Under the pieces are notes generated by a model. That model was not told the origin of the DNA, did no database searches, and worked only from the letters and a program-made list of their open reading frames with translations. A stretch of 64,000 bases of DNA from Chara braunii (taxonomy: Eukaryota > Streptophyta > Charophyceae > Charales > Characeae): contig BFEA01000557.1 of NCBI GenBank assembly GCA_003427395.1, forward strand, positions 557,096 to 621,095. Direction: 5' to 3'. This document shows positions 12,701 to 25,328 of the stretch, one piece after another. The translations under genes were made by a program, and so were the position numbers. Within the stretch, counting starts at the first letter, position 1. The number at the start of each line of letters is the position of its first letter.

Positions 12701-12862
12701 AAGGATATGACATCAGTTGAGCAATGGCAGCATGAAGACTGTATTGTCTGGCGGTGGACGTCGAAGAGATTATCTGTCGAGAATGGCATCATCATCCCCA
12801 AGACGACAAGAGAGAAAGCACTTGCGTGTCTAGCTTTGCCAAAAAATATTCAAAATGAGTAA
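9717..12862 (+). pseudogene. DUF7869-like putative transposase, frameshifted
   Basis: Likely a mobile-element protein with an RNase H-like (DDE-type) core. From the ATG at 9717 there are about 270 Ser/Asp-rich residues. Next come a Cys cluster (GKECCKRECC), a CEKCVEYKE motif, and the core motifs IIIDGMDQNKT (near 11400), IQADNCWRENKNRY (near 11650) and VGHTHTDVDATLS (near 11765). These three acidic motifs are what I recall of DUF7869 proteins. A tail of about 300 residues follows. The reading frame breaks near 11602-11610 (one base missing in a T run), stops at 12271-12273 (TGA), and shifts again at the A9 run 12684-12692, where the last segment ends at 12862. The A and T runs suggest that some breaks could be sequence errors. 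A 95-bp repeat with an N at 10799 also lies inside. The assignment to the family is fair; that it is a transposase is inference. Confidence 0.7.
10704..10894. repeat. Exact 95-bp duplication joined by a single N (assembly artefact)
   Basis: Bases 10704-10798 are repeated at 10800-10894 with one N between. It inserts 32 residues into the transposase-like ORF without breaking its frame. Contig ends that overlap but were not merged would look exactly like this. Confidence 0.85.
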
Positions 12863-13289
12863 GTCCGGCGTCATGAAGCAGAATTTGATTATGACAGCTT
12901 GCAAACAAGTGTTTGTTGTGTTTGTTTCATATGATGCAAGTGCTCTTCGTTCTTCCTCTTCTCTAGTTGTTCTTTATCTGCTGTTGCAAGATGGGCATGG
13001 TAACATCATCATCATGCAAGGTCGGCGGCGGTCAACCAACAATATTTCATGTCGTGTGGAAGGACTCTATATGGTTCGAGACTTCGAGTGCGATTGGGAC
13101 GTAGAAAAAATGCACCTTGAAGAAGAAGTTCATGCAGATGGAGACATTCTTGGAAGGTTTTACGACAACCAAGGAGGATGCCTTGGTATATACTATACAT
13201 ACTCTTATTTGAAGGACATCCACGAGCCCCTGAGCTCAGGTCCTCCTTCCCCCCCCCCTTCTTCTGGGATTATCGGATGAAAGCAACAG

Positions 13290-13952
13290 GACCATGCTAT
13301 TCTACATCACGACTTTTTTCAACAGAGATCGCGCTCCTCGTTCATCCTGCACGCTTTATTGAACCAAAACGGAATTGTCGGAGAGTGTCATTTCGTGTTT
13401 TTTATGTGAACTGGGTTCGGAACATCATGATTTGTGCTGGTCGTGGAGTAGAATGTGGACGACGTGTTGATGTCGACATCTCGTTAAGCATTTTGCTATT
13501 TGATACTTCGCATGACAAAATTGTCGTACACTTCGTGTCAGTGCGTCAGATATGCACTAGTCCTTATAAGCGTTTTGTTGATCTTATTCATGTGGCATGT
13601 AGAGCGCTTCTTAGTCGCAATGCATATCTCCCTTTGGATGACCCCTGCGATTTGGCACGAGCAAACAACACACCCGTTTTCCCCCTGTGCGTTGCACGTC
13701 CATCGATCGCGCGAGTGCACGAAGATCGATGGTGTGAGCAGGGAGGACTTCGAGTCGGATCCGTGGATGACGGTCTTGCCTTACATCGACAAACACCTGA
13801 ACAACTGGAAAGAATATCACTGGGAGAAAGTAGTCAGTGAGTGTCCTTGGGCTAGTGACTATAAGTTCGCAAACATGCTCGAGTGGGGAAGTCTCATTCC
13901 CGTGTCTGATGATGTCATTGGTTCAATCTGCTTGCGGCCAACGATGAAATAG
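13290..13952 (+). other. Possible decayed coding remnant, unrecognised
   Basis: Overlapping open frames of 220 and 150 codons cover this stretch, but no frame has a domain I recognise. The part 13730-13952 (KIDGVSREDFESDPW..., then FANMLEWGSLIPV) has a plausible protein-like composition and ends at TAG 13950-13952. It may be a downstream part of the preceding mobile element. Evidence is weak. The stretch 12863-13289 shows nothing else. Confidence 0.2.
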
Positions 13953-14072
13953 GAGTTGTTGGAGTGTAAATATGTGACGACCTCGCCGCGCACTTGCAGT
14001 TTGTTGGACTGTAAATATGTGACGACCTCGCCGCTCACTTGGTGTCCAACGATGAAATAGGAGTTGTTGGAT
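13940..14072. repeat. Short interleaved tandem repeats
   Basis: AACGATGAAATAGGAGTTGTTGGA occurs at both ends of the interval, and TAAATATGTGACGACCTCG occurs twice between. From 14073 to 14934 I see no gene; the ORFs there are short and without recognisable motifs. Confidence 0.7.
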
Positions 14073-14934
14073 TGTGCTGGTCACTGTCAATTTCTCGAGC
14101 AGTATCCGTTAAGATGTCCGGGGATGTTACCGCTAGCAGTGTCGTACTGTTGCGTTAGGTTGCGTTTGGGATAATTTATCTTCTGCACGGTGCTTTGCAT
14201 TGCTTGCTCGAACAAGAATAGAAACTTAACTGACGTTGTTGTGTATGCATCGTGGAACGAGTTGAGCATGGGTAGAAGAGGGATGAGTTTAGTTGAGCGC
14301 GAAGTTGACGGGAAGTAGGATATAGCAATCGGGGGTCAGGTGGATGATGTCGCAACTTGGCACGAGGTACAAACCAAACTGACCACTATACGGGACGCTA
14401 TAGGGAGATCTTTGCTAGGAACTGCCAACTTCGTCCGCATGAAATATATTTCTGTGTTCGTGAAGAAGGCTTCCGCCGAGGCGTCTCAGTACCTCATGTT
14501 CGGATCTCCGATGAGAACATTATATGGCTTCGGTTCTTCTAGGCGTCTCGGACTCCATTAGTGGCCTCTTGTAGGACTGGTCGCCAATGAAGCACAATGC
14601 CTCACATCAGCTACATCTCCGTTCGGCATAAGTGGTACTGGTCGAATATTCATGACAATCAATTTTGTGGTTCGGTTGATCCTTGTGAGCTTCCTGCAAT
14701 TACCGGTTTTTTTAATAAAATGTTATGAGCGATTTGTGGAATAAAGTGTTCGTCTGACCAGATGCTTCACGTTCTTCCAATTTACCGAGATTGTCATACG
14801 GATGGAGTTGTAGAGAGTGACGACGAAGACACATCTGAGTATGTGGGTACAAGATTTTAAAGACGGAATCAGACTAGGGTGTTCCATGATTTGACAGTTT
14901 CTAGCAGAATGCAATTTATGAATATCGAATTACG

Positions 14935-14978
14935 GGCAGACTGAGCACACTAAGCAGACTGAGCAGACTGAGCAGTCT
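14935..14978. repeat. AGACTGAGC microrepeat
   Basis: About four degenerate copies of a 9-10-bp unit (GCAGACTGA) are followed by CAGTCTAATAAAA. 14979-15396 is AT-rich with no recognisable gene. Confidence 0.65.
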
Positions 14979-15396
14979 AATAAAAGGTGGTGTGGTCGGA
15001 TCATGCCTTGATTTTCAATTGTAGCTTATTACAAATCTTTTATTTGGTTGTTGGCCAATATTGTTATGTTTTTTCTGCTATGGATTTTTCAAAAAATTTA
15101 CAATTTTTTGTTTGCTTCCTGTTTGATACAAACTTTGCTTATTCTCAAATGTTTTACAATGAAATTAATTATTGTCTTTAATACTTCACATCCATTTTCC
15201 AAGGTGTGTCTACTTATGCTTTGTAAAGTTGTTGTACAATGTGCTGATGACTATCCTATTTCAGTTTCCTACTTTTCGAATACATTATCAAAATTTTATT
15301 TTTTCTCCGCAAAAAACAATCAATTTAATTATCAGTAATAAATTTTGTTATGTTCACTTTTTAAAAAAACTTTTCACGTTTAATGAAAACACCGTT

Positions 15397-16076
15397 TACC
15401 TTGCTGACTCGGTGGTGACAACCTAACTTTTGAGATCCGGGTCTTCGGGCTCGGGCAAAAGGAAGGAGTATCCGCGAACCACTTCTTATAGGGATGGGTG
15501 TGTGACGACACAATGTGGGCCAACCCGCGAACCACTTCTTATACGGATGGGTGCGTTGTTTTATGAAAATTGAAAAGGGACTAGGATCGAGACGTGGGTT
15601 TCACGTTTGGTTGAGACTGTCCTAGTTGACCGACGTTTATCTCGTACCTAGGAGATCAGCGCCCTAGGAAATGGATATCGTTCGGGTCCACTTGGCGTTA
15701 ACCAAGCGTACATATACTCTAGCAAACGAGCAAACACCCTCGACTGACCCTCCTCTGCAATTACATGTAAAAAATCTCGCACATGGGTCAGTAGCTCTAT
15801 AGGGATACGCCCCTGAGGGTTGTGACAGCCCCTTAGGGGAGGCAAGATGTGCCCTGCGAAAACCTATCCTGTCGTAGGGAACCGTGGGATGTACAACTGG
15901 CGCACCCGGCTAGAGCGGCGAAGGACCGATGCAACCTCGTTCGTCTCAGCGGTTCGCGAGATTATTTTTGCGTCGTTCCTGAGCTGTCTCTGTTTATGTT
16001 TTGCTTAAACTCTTGCGTGACATAGCTGGGAGGATTCCCTCGCTTTGCAAAAAGACGGGAGCCGATGTGCTCGACA
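15397..16076 (+). repeat. 5' LTR remnant of element Y (3' portion only)
   Basis: From TACCTTGCTGACTCGGTGG this matches the distal part of the other LTRs at 21931 onward and 34374 onward. Shared blocks include GACTAGGATCGAGACG, TTGGCGTTAACCAAGC and GCACCCGGCTAGAGCGG. It ends GCTCGACA directly before the PBS spacer. About 620 bp present in the other copies is missing near 15555. The sequence before 15397 is unrelated, so the LTR is truncated. Confidence 0.75.
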
Positions 16077-16078
16077 AA

Positions 16079-16096
16079 TGGCGCCGTTGCCGGGGA
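16079..16096 (+). promoter_or_regulatory. Primer binding site, complementary to tRNA-Asp
   Basis: TGGCGCCGTTGCCGGGGA lies two bases after the LTR end and is complementary to all 18 terminal bases of plant nuclear tRNA-Asp(GUC) including CCA. It marks the start of minus-strand DNA synthesis and fixes the LTR boundary and orientation. Confidence 0.9.
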
Positions 16097-16415
16097 CAAC
16101 GGCTATCTACCGTTGTTCCTGGCGGAAAGACACTCGGGTAATATTATTGAATAACACTTTGAAAATATGATTTGATGTTGTCTGCAACTTTGAAATGATC
16201 TAACCACTCATTGTTATATTTGAAGAAGCAAGTGGTACTAACGATTCTTTTATCAGTCAGTTAAAATTGATCTCGTTAGTGTTTAACTGATAAGGTTGAA
16301 GGTTATATATTTTTCAGATTAACTTTCATAGTTATTTCCTCTATTGATTTTAATTATTCACGAAGAATTTTGCCTCTTGCAGGACATCATGATGACGAAA
16401 TGAACATTCGCTTAT

Positions 16416-16748
16416 ATGATTCCTCTCTTTGAAGGCAGCGAGGTCACCGAATTCTTGCAGACATTTCAAAGCTTGGCAATGCGGATGAATTGGGAATAAC
16501 ATTGTAAGTTTCTTTTGGTCTTGAACTTTATCGCCGAAAGGTTGAAGCTTGATATTGGACTTCTTTCACGAGTGTCTGAGACTTGGGTTGAATTCGAGAG
16601 ACTAATGCTAGCCAAGTTTTCGGAATCCCCTGGAGATAGGGTGTTCAAGGGTAAAAGGAAGTTAGATAGTGAGTATGACCAATTGGGGCGACCTCGTAAA
16701 CTTACTAAAGTTGAAAGGGTTGCGTGTAATTTGGTTCGAGGGGGGTGA
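16416..16748 (+). pseudogene. Gag remnant of element Y
   Basis: One frame runs from ATG 16416 through an in-frame TAA at 16497-16499 to TGA near 16746. It encodes PLFEGSEVTEFLQTFQSLA and, after the stop, SETWVEFERLMLAKF. This is the pattern of the plant retrotransposon capsid domain (FxGxNxxEFLxxFxxxA, then WxxFxxxMLxxF). Downstream is basic and degenerates. The TAA and the absence of any pol sequence show that it is dead. Confidence 0.6.
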
Positions 16749-18790
16749 AGGAACCTGTCAAAAAGGGAAACGAGTTATAGGTCAGCACGAATCGCAGGAA
16801 AACATTCACACTGCTTCAAACGAAAATATGAACCAGGATGAGTGTTTGAATCAAGGAATTAAGGCAAGCAAGACTCTTAAGTATCACAAGCTTTGGAAAT
16901 GCATACTCTTTGCCATGTGGGGTCATAAAATAAGATTTTGCAGACGCCTTGACTACGATATTAGAAAGGAAATTGTAAGTAGGAGGGAAGGTGGAGTCTG
17001 CAAAGATTAGAATCATGTGTCTGTCTTCCCTATTTTTTTAAAAAAAAGTCTACTAGAGACGTGATTTTTCATCGCATATGAGAGAGATTAAAGAATTAGT
17101 GTAAATCTCAGATTCCATCTTTATCCTTCGGTCGGTCGTTATTACTACTTGAGTCCGGGGTACTTTTAGGCACTATTGAAAAATCATTGATCGTATCCTT
17201 TGGATACCTCGGTTATTTTAATTTTTGGTATAGAAACTTCTAGGTATTGGGAGAAATGTACGACATGGGGAACTGACTTTGATAAGATATACTTGTGTAT
17301 ACTAATTGGATTTATATGAGTGTTAATTTAAATTTTGTCGATACAATGAAGTAGACATCGAGGGCATTCTGGCGTGACATCAACTATGGGTTGACTAGGT
17401 TTCGATTATTCAGGTGAACTCGTGTCATTGGTACGTGTTATATTTGGTGATCGATTTTGTTCTCTTTGCTAAGATTGCATTCATTTTGTTTTTTATGATA
17501 TGGATGAACCTTTATTACAATAAAGGGGATGTTTGAATTGGACCATTATGAAATTCTATGTGAAAACATTTCTTGTGAATTGTCATAAATTGTATCATTG
17601 ATGATTTAAATTTAATGGTTATTTGTTCGTTGTCATGTTACGATGTTTTTCTAACGTAATTGTGAGCTTTGTAGGTGGTAGTGAGACTCGCGCCGGAGTT
17701 GTGCTCCTGGTCCATAGCGAGATGATGTTTTCCGATTCCTATGTGATTTAAGGAAAGGAAGACTACACTATCATTGAAAGGGAGAACAGTGTTGTAACTT
17801 TATTTAGACTGCTTATAGAAGAGGCGATTACTGTCGGGTATGAGAGAAAGAGTGGTTACCTAATCTCGTATCAAGCATGATCACTTCGCCTCTATGGCCA
17901 AGGCCTAACTAACCTCGGTTGTGTGGGGTGAAGATGTTTAGATCTATAGGGAGGTGATTGATGAGGTCACGACACTGGAATCGAAGGGAACGTGGTGCGG
18001 CTCGAATCTTAAGCGGGGCTTGATGTCAAGATGATATCCTGTGTAAAGGATTACACCACTCCTCGACGCATATCACAAGAGTTTAAAAATATAGGATATG
18101 ATAACTATGTGAATTATTCTTTCTCTCTGAAGTTGAAATAGGCTCAAAACTTGGACGAGGATTTTTGAATGAATGGTTGCTCTCTTAATGGTTTGTTCAG
18201 AATGTGTTTAAACAACTTTCGATAAGTTGATCTATTGTGATATCAATCTGAAGGTTGTCAATTTTAGGCTTACCAGAGGCGGAATCTGGTAACCATCTAA
18301 AGAGAAAATTATTTGCCTCCAGTGGGATGATGCTGGGACCATTCTGAAGGAGATCCTCTGTATTTTAGGCTTCCAGCGGTGGAATCTGGGTCCAAGTTTT
18401 GATTTTAGGTTTGCCAGGGGCGGAATCTGGTACTATTCCAGTCGATGAGTAGAAAACTGTTAAGTTTTAGGCCTTGGACGCTGAATCCTGTATTTTTTTG
18501 TTTATATTTAGGCTTTTGGAGGTTGAATCTAGTTCTGTTGTATTTATGTTGAGGTTGTTGGAGTCAAGTCCAATATTATTGGTGTTATTACATTTAGGCT
18601 TTTGGAGGTTGAATCAAGGTTGTTGGTAAAAGTTTCGGCTTTGTTCCGAACAATTGTTTTGGATTGTTGTGTATTGTAATCGTTGTTTTCACATTTAAAT
18701 TTTCTAAGAGTGGTAAAAGTTCCGGCTTTGTTCCGGCTACTGTTTTGATGGTGAACGACGGGGTCGTCGTTTAATGGAGCCCGGGAATGT
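16749..18790 (+). other. Non-coding interior of element Y with CTTNNGGAGG repeats
   Basis: No credible ORF. From about 17510 it aligns by eye with the interior of element Z (28957-30225), for example GGTGGTAGTGAG near 17674 and 29088, and GGTGAACGACGGGG near 18750 and 30186. The segment 18230-18625 contains about seven degenerate repeats of TTTAGGCTTNNGGAGGNNGAATC, many with short self-complementary ends such as CCAG/CTGG. The same array precedes the 3' LTR of element Z. Confidence 0.6.
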
Positions 18791-19416
18791 TGTCGGGGCA
18801 AAAACCCTGACAAGGGAATCCGACCGGTATATATAAATATCGGACGGTGTCTGACAGAGTAAAGGGTTATCCGGGTTTCATAACTTAATGAGATGGGCTA
18901 TGTGCCGAAAGTTTATTCAGACCTGAACTATGACTTAGAGACTAAAAATCTTTGAGCTTCAATTCGGACACGTGTGGCGTCCGAGAGTAAAAACAGTAGC
19001 TGACAGTGCTTCGTTTTTTTTGAAGCCGCACAAGAGAGTGGACATGGAAAGGCTAAAGTTAAACATATTCTACCTAGCAGTCTCGCGATTCAGGGCCTAA
19101 ACAAGTTGAAAAGAGGGATGAGCCAGGTATGGGGCCTCGATGTGGGAGGAATAGGAATTTTTTTTTAATTTTCCGGGGCCGCGGAGTTAAACATCGAGCC
19201 AGGGGGTTGGCAGGCCAATGTCGAGGCCTACTCGGTTGAGTGACCAATCAAGCTGTTGTCACACGGCCAACCGACGGGGCAGGGCCTGCAAGCAAGCCTA
19301 TTAGGCTTCAGGCAGGTAGGACCTACAGAGCCGCAGGCAGGTAGGCCCCAACAGGGGGGAATAGCGACTGGGCAAACTCTTCTTATAGAAGAGTTGCTCC
19401 TATCACTGTCGTGATA

Positions 19417-19498
19417 GGAGCTACCCAGTAGGTTATAGTATCAGACTCTCACCTAGTCGATACCGGGATCGAACTGCACTCGCCACTGGGCTAGCTCC
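19417..19498 (+). other. tRNA-like foldback module, copy I
   Basis: GGAGCTACCCAGT at the left pairs with ACTGGGCTAGCTCC at the right. Inside are an A-box-like start and GGGATCGAACTGC, resembling a Pol III B box at about tRNA spacing. A hairpin GCTCCTATCAC/GTGATAGGAGC adjoins the left side. It does not form a normal cloverleaf. Confidence 0.5.
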
Positions 19499-20279
19499 TT
19501 TTGGAGCTGCCCATTCCAAACGTTGTCGGCGCGGTCGATTCTGACCGTTAGATCTCAAGGATCCACGCGGCCCAGATCGATCGAGTGCAAATTGGCATGA
19601 CCCCTGCGTAAGGATAACACACATAATCCGAGAAATGGTTCAAATCCCAATAGGGATTCGAACTCGGGCCTGTATTTCAACAGCTCGTGGGTGTTCCGTG
19701 AATGAAGACGACCAATGGAATAAGTCAACGGGAAAATCGAAAAAAAAAAAAAAAAGTACAGTGCCATGTGGCGCATTTTGAAGTGACTGGGGCTTTTTCA
19801 GCCCCAGTATACTAAACAGTCGTCCGTGAAAACGGGCAACCATTTTTTCAGAGGTGAGTCTTTTAGTTAGGTTTCATTTAAATTTTTTATTAGATTTTCT
19901 TCTTAGATTTTGTTTAGATTTGTTTTCCTCCTTTCTTCGTTTTTTCTGTTAGCACTCGTTCGTTTCGAATGAACAGGCATATGGGTCTCGCTCCACTACT
20001 CTGAAAATGTGCAAAACGAGAGTGAATCGTCCGCTAGAACCTGGAAAGATACACCGTCATGGTTTTGTCTTTTGTACATGTCGAGAATAGTGGAGCGACG
20101 CCCTATCACCGTGCCAGACTGTTTTGTCGGACTTTCACCGACTCATCATGGGGCTGTGCCCCAACAGTCCATATGCAGATGGACAAAAAAAAAAACACCG
20201 GATACACCTGCTGCGCTATGCGGCTGCATCCGGGTGGTTTCCTGTTGCAAAGGTTGGGCGAGTCGATTTTTGGTGGACG

Positions 20280-20283
<4 letters not shown>

Positions 20284-20365
<82 letters not shown>

Positions 20366-20366
20366 N

Positions 20367-20428
<62 letters not shown>
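20284..20428. repeat. (GA)n microsatellite with an N join at 20366
   Basis: Uninterrupted GA dinucleotides except for an N followed by AGG at 20366-20369. Long RER/EREREX translations across it are artefacts. The same LTR position has a 60-bp run in the inverted copy (23778-23837), an 82-bp run at 31738-31818 and only about 4 units near 27200. Confidence 0.9.
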
Positions 20429-20429
<1 letters not shown>

Positions 20430-21220
20430 GACTATGCAAGGCTGTTTTGTCGGACTTGCACCGACTCATCAGGGGGTTGTGCCCCGAGGGCACATCCGAG
20501 GAAGGACAAAAGTGAATGAATATGCCGCTTAGAGCGGATACCTGCAGGGCAGTTACGATGGACTCCCTGTACATGTTTCAAGTGAGTTATTTCTTTTTAT
20601 TTTTTCTTTTAATTTTAATGTATATAGTTTTTCTTGTTTAAACGACTTGGTTGTAACAGTTGCACTTGTTCGTGAGTGAAAGCAGGCAACAACTGTCAAA
20701 CAACTGCCCAAACCTGACACTGTTTGTGCCCAGGTGCGGACGCAATTTTTTAGAGAGAATTAATAGAAAAGAAAAAAGAAGAAGAAAAGAGGAAGAAAGG
20801 AAAAAGAGAAGAAAGGAAAAAGAGAAGAAGTGAGTAACGGCCACGTACGTGGCCACGGGGGTAGAGCAGATACAGGGGTAAAAAGGAGAAGAAAAAGGGA
20901 AGAAAAGGAGGGAAAGGGAAAACAGCCGCGAATATGGTCGTGGTCGTGGAACAGGTGCAACCCCCAAAAGGTTCTAGGGGCTGATGGGACTGAGTCTGTT
21001 CATTGAACATACAGTCTTCAAATGACTGAGTACAACCATTTCTAGAAGCACCTGGCCTGGGAAAACGGCCAGGTTCTACCATGAACTGATGACCTTGGTT
21101 CCCCTAGGGGAAAACCAAGGCACAAAGCTTTTGGCCATTGATTTAGATCAGGGGTCAGGAACACTTACGAAATTTTGCCTGGCTGTGGGCAAGGCAACTG
21201 CCCACATGCCCTCGACTAGC

Positions 21221-21228
21221 TATAAAAG
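21221..21228 (+). promoter_or_regulatory. LTR TATA box (element Y)
   Basis: CTATAAAAGTCA is conserved with the same surroundings (CCCACATGCC before, CAC...CCTCACACTT after) at 32361 in element Z. A conserved TATA motif at one LTR position is what is expected of a Pol II promoter. Transcription would start about 30 bp downstream. Confidence 0.6.
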
Positions 21229-23776
21229 TCATCATGCCACCCAATAGCCTCACACTTATGGAAATGTTGTTAGGGCATCCTACTTGAAGTAGAAGTTGAT
21301 TGGTTGGTTGCTGGTACAGTGAGGCGAAGTGTTGGAGGTCTCCAGGAGCACTAAGAGGAGGAGAGAGGAGGTCGTACCTAAAGGCTGGGATTTTCTGGCC
21401 CCACCTTTGTGCTTGTGCTGGAGGCTTGTAGAGAGTTGTAGCTATGGGGGTTGCGGCAGTCTTGGATCATGCGGCGAGAAGCCTGCGACTGGGAGGTGTG
21501 GTTGGACGGTCTGTGCAGCGGCAGGTGATTTTGAGCGGAAAGACTGCGATGTTGTGTTTTTTGAAGGGGGTGTTGTCGAAAATTTTATGCAGTGCGGCAA
21601 TATTTTTTTTTACAGCGGTGACTTTTTTTATGGCACGATGCTTGGTGGTCTGACTACTAGGGTGTGAGCTTATGGCATTGAGCCTGAAGGTTTTTTTGTG
21701 TCTGGACAAGCGGCACGCTCCAAGGTTTTTTTTGGGAGAGATTCTCATTTCTATCTCCTCTTAATACTCTTGTCTAAGTTATTTTGCACTTCCAAAGACA
21801 AGGACAATCAAAACTTACCTGCGGTGGACGCATTCTTTCTCTCTAAGAAGCATCCAAGGCGGGGGGTCGTATGCTTTTGGAGTCGGCCCTGTTATCGACT
21901 TGGAGTGGAGCCGATTCTTCGAGGGTGGTACCTTGCCGACTCGGTGGTGATGGCCCAACCTCTCAACTCTGGGTCTTCGGGCTTGGGCGAGAGGAAGGAG
22001 TATCCACAAACCACTTCCTAGAGGGATGGGTGTGTGACGACGCAATGTGGATCAAACCTCGTTGAGTCTTGGGCGACGTTCGAATTAATTATGTCCTTGC
22101 AGGTGGTCACCTTATATGCCACCGTTGAAATAAAAAGTTGGAGACATAAGAAGCTTCAGCCCGTAAGCAAGGAGCAAGTAATGAAGATGAAGGTTTTTTT
22201 TGTGCAGTGATAACGACTGTGGTTAGTGTTGAGTAACCTGATGATGAAGATTGATACTCCATCATCCGAGGAACGGAAAGGTTAATTATTGTCCAGGAGG
22301 ACAAAGCGACAAAAAAAAAAATTATTCGTTAGATAATACTTTCCTCCATGCAAGCTGCATATGTTGGGGAGGTGTGGTCAAACCGAGAATTCAAACTTCG
22401 GTCAAGAATCTGATTATTTGTTGATCTGCATGGTAACAGTGAAATTTACTTGCATAAGTCATTCCTGCAGGGTTGTATATGTGTGTCGATGAACCAACCC
22501 ATAAGTCAAATGTTAGGTTATCTTTTTCTAATTTTTCGTCGATATCGAGTCTCCGCCTTGGAAGCGGCGGTATAAAAGTCTCTTCAGTCATATAGGTGGG
22601 GACATTCAACTTTCGGCAGATCATCTCATCAAGTCGGAAACCAATCTTGTGTGATTGGATAACAGGTGTATTAATTTTATTTGCATTGTTTTATGAAAAT
22701 TGAAAAGGGACTAGGATCGAGACGTAGGTTTCACATTTGGTTGAGACCGTCCTAGTCGGCTGACGTTTGTATCGTACCTAGGAGATCAACGTCCTAGGAA
22801 ATGGACATCGTTCGGGTCCACTTGGCGTTAACCAAGCCTACCTTTACTCCAGCAAACGAGCAAACGCCCTCGGCTGACCTACCTCTGCAATTGCATGTAA
22901 AAACTCTCGCACGTGGGTCGGTAGCTCGGTAGGGATACGCCCCTGAAGGTGGTGACAGCCCCTTAGGGAGGGCAACATGTGCCCCGCGAAAACTTCTCTT
23001 GTCGTAGGGGACTGTGGGATGTACAGTTGGCGCACCCGGCTAGAGCGGTGAAGGAGCGATGCAACTGCGCCCGTTTCAGCGATTCACGTTCAAAATGAAC
23101 AGGCGCAGTTCCACCAACCTCCAGAACTTTTTGGGGTTGCACCTGTTCCGCGGCCTCGACCACGTACATGGCCGTTACGTTTTTTTTCTTCTTTTTTTTC
23201 TTTTTTTTCTTTCTTCTCTTCTCTTTTCTGTTTACCCCTCTTGAGGCCCATCGTTTCTCTGTGAGGGGCCAGTGCATTGCCTAGCAACGAACAGGCGGCC
23301 TAGGGGTCGCTTCGGTCAGACTAGAGTCAAGATCAACATGTTTTTTTTTTTCCCTCTCACTGCCCAACGAGCGCCCACACCCGACTGCGAACAACCCCAG
23401 ATTCGGGCGCTATTGCTGACTGCAGACCGTTTTCAAGCCAACGGGCGAAGGTAACTAAGGGGAGGGAAAAAAGAGAAAAAAAAAAAAAAAGGGAAAAAAA
23501 AAAAAGGGAAAAAAAAAAAAAAAAAAAAAAAAAGGAAAAAAAAAAAAAAAATCCCAAAAACAACTAACCCTTACCTAAAACGAACGGATGCCACATCGCC
23601 CTTTTCTCGTAGCTTCAGGGACTATAAGTCCCAGAGGGCGAATTGCTCAGGCTGTCCGTGGAAGTGAGAGAAGGGGCATATGTGACAATGGACATTTCCA
23701 TGTTGTAGCGGTAGATTCATTCGAGTTTGCTAATCCTATTGATGGAAGTAGCACGAGGGAACAACCGTTAGGTAGG

Positions 23777-23777
<1 letters not shown>

Positions 23778-23837
<60 letters not shown>
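23778..23837. repeat. (CT)n microsatellite
   Basis: About 30 CT units, the reverse-strand equivalent of the GA run in the sister LTRs. Confidence 0.9.
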
Positions 23838-23839
<2 letters not shown>

Positions 23840-24130
23840 GTCGTGATCGTCACTTGCAGTTGGAAGCTACCCAAAAGATGTGTGCAGAGAGTCCCTCGTG
23901 ACTCAAGCACAAGGTACAGCACGTAGTCACCCTGTGGCGGCAGATCCGACGAAAGAGTTCTAGTAGAGTCATATTTTTTGTCCTTTTTTTTTTTTTTTTT
24001 TACTACTATGACCCGTTCAATGGAAACGAACGGATGATCAGTATTCCAACAACAAGCACGAGCAAGAATAAAAAAAAGAAAATACATATATATATATATG
24101 TATATATATATATCGTCACAAAAAAATATA

Positions 24131-24230
<100 letters not shown>

Positions 24231-24499
24231 GACGTGAACTTACCTCCTGCAGAAACCGAAAGCCGCTCCCCTTAAAACAGCACCTGCCGTTGTCCTTCGG
24301 GCTATAGGTCCCATCAGTTCTCATCACGCCATGTGGCGCTCCAGCTGTAGCATTTAGTTTTAGTTAGTTTTTTTTTTTTTAATGATTTATGTGTGTCATC
24401 CCTGCGCAGCCCCTCAGAACCCGCGCGGCGTATCTCGACCGTGTGATCTTCGTGATCGCACAGTCGAGATGGACCGCACCCAGACGCTCCTACTGAAAA

Positions 24500-24585
24500 G
24501 GAGCTAGCCCACTGTAGGGCATTTCAGACTCGATCCCCGTCTCTGTCGGGTGGCAGTTCAAGGCAATACTTACTGAGCTAGCTCC
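24500..24585 (-). other. tRNA-like foldback module, copy II
   Basis: On the minus strand GGAGCTAGCTCAGTAAG is close to a Pol III A box, and GGGGATCGAGTC follows about 43 bases later, near B-box spacing. The ends GGAGCTAGC and GCTAGCTCC pair. The sequence between lacks a recognisable anticodon arm or T-stem. Confidence 0.5.
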
Positions 24586-25328
24586 TATCATGGGAGTTGA
24601 AGCAGCAACCCTTCTATTTGAAGGGTCGCGCCCAGTAGACCAGCCTCCTACCTGTGGTCCAGCAGGCTCTGCCTGCTAAAGGCCTAATAGACCTTGCTTG
24701 CAGGCCCCTGTCCCCTCGGTTGGCCGCGTGCCCGCGGCTTGATTGGTCACCCAACCAGATAGGCCTCGACATCGGCCTGTCGACCGCCTGGCTCGATGCT
24801 AAGCCTCGTGGCCCTGGAAAATAAAAAGTCTTCCTATTCCCCCTGTGTCGAGGCCCCATCCCCGACGCATCCCTCTTTTTAGCTTACTTAGGCCCTGAAT
24901 CGAGTGGCTTAGAAGCCGCACCATATTATTTTCGGTAGAATAGGTCTAACTTTAGTGTTCCCATGTCCGCACGTTCCTGCGACTTCAACAAAAGCAAAGT
25001 ATCGCCATTCACACGCATTACTTCCGGACGCCACCCGCATCCGGACTAAAGTTTAAAAATTTTTAATTTCTCAGTCATAGGTCAGGTCTAAATAAACTTT
25101 TGGCAAACGCCAGTCTCATCGAGTCCTTCAATTCAACGAAAGAGTCGGACGACGTCCGACGTTTAAAATCCTCGGCAAATACCCTTGTCACGTTATTTGC
25201 CCCGACAGCAGGATTATTTTTGCGTCGTTCTCGAGTTGTCTCTGTTTATGTTTTGCTTAAACTCATGCGTGACATAGTTGGGAGGGCTCCCGCGCTTTGC
25301 AAAAAGATGGGACCCGATGCGCTCGACA

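Noticed and set aside
20009-20574. Arg/Glu- and Ser/Leu-rich ORFs around the GA run
   Set aside because: Dinucleotide repeat read in all frames, joined through an N.
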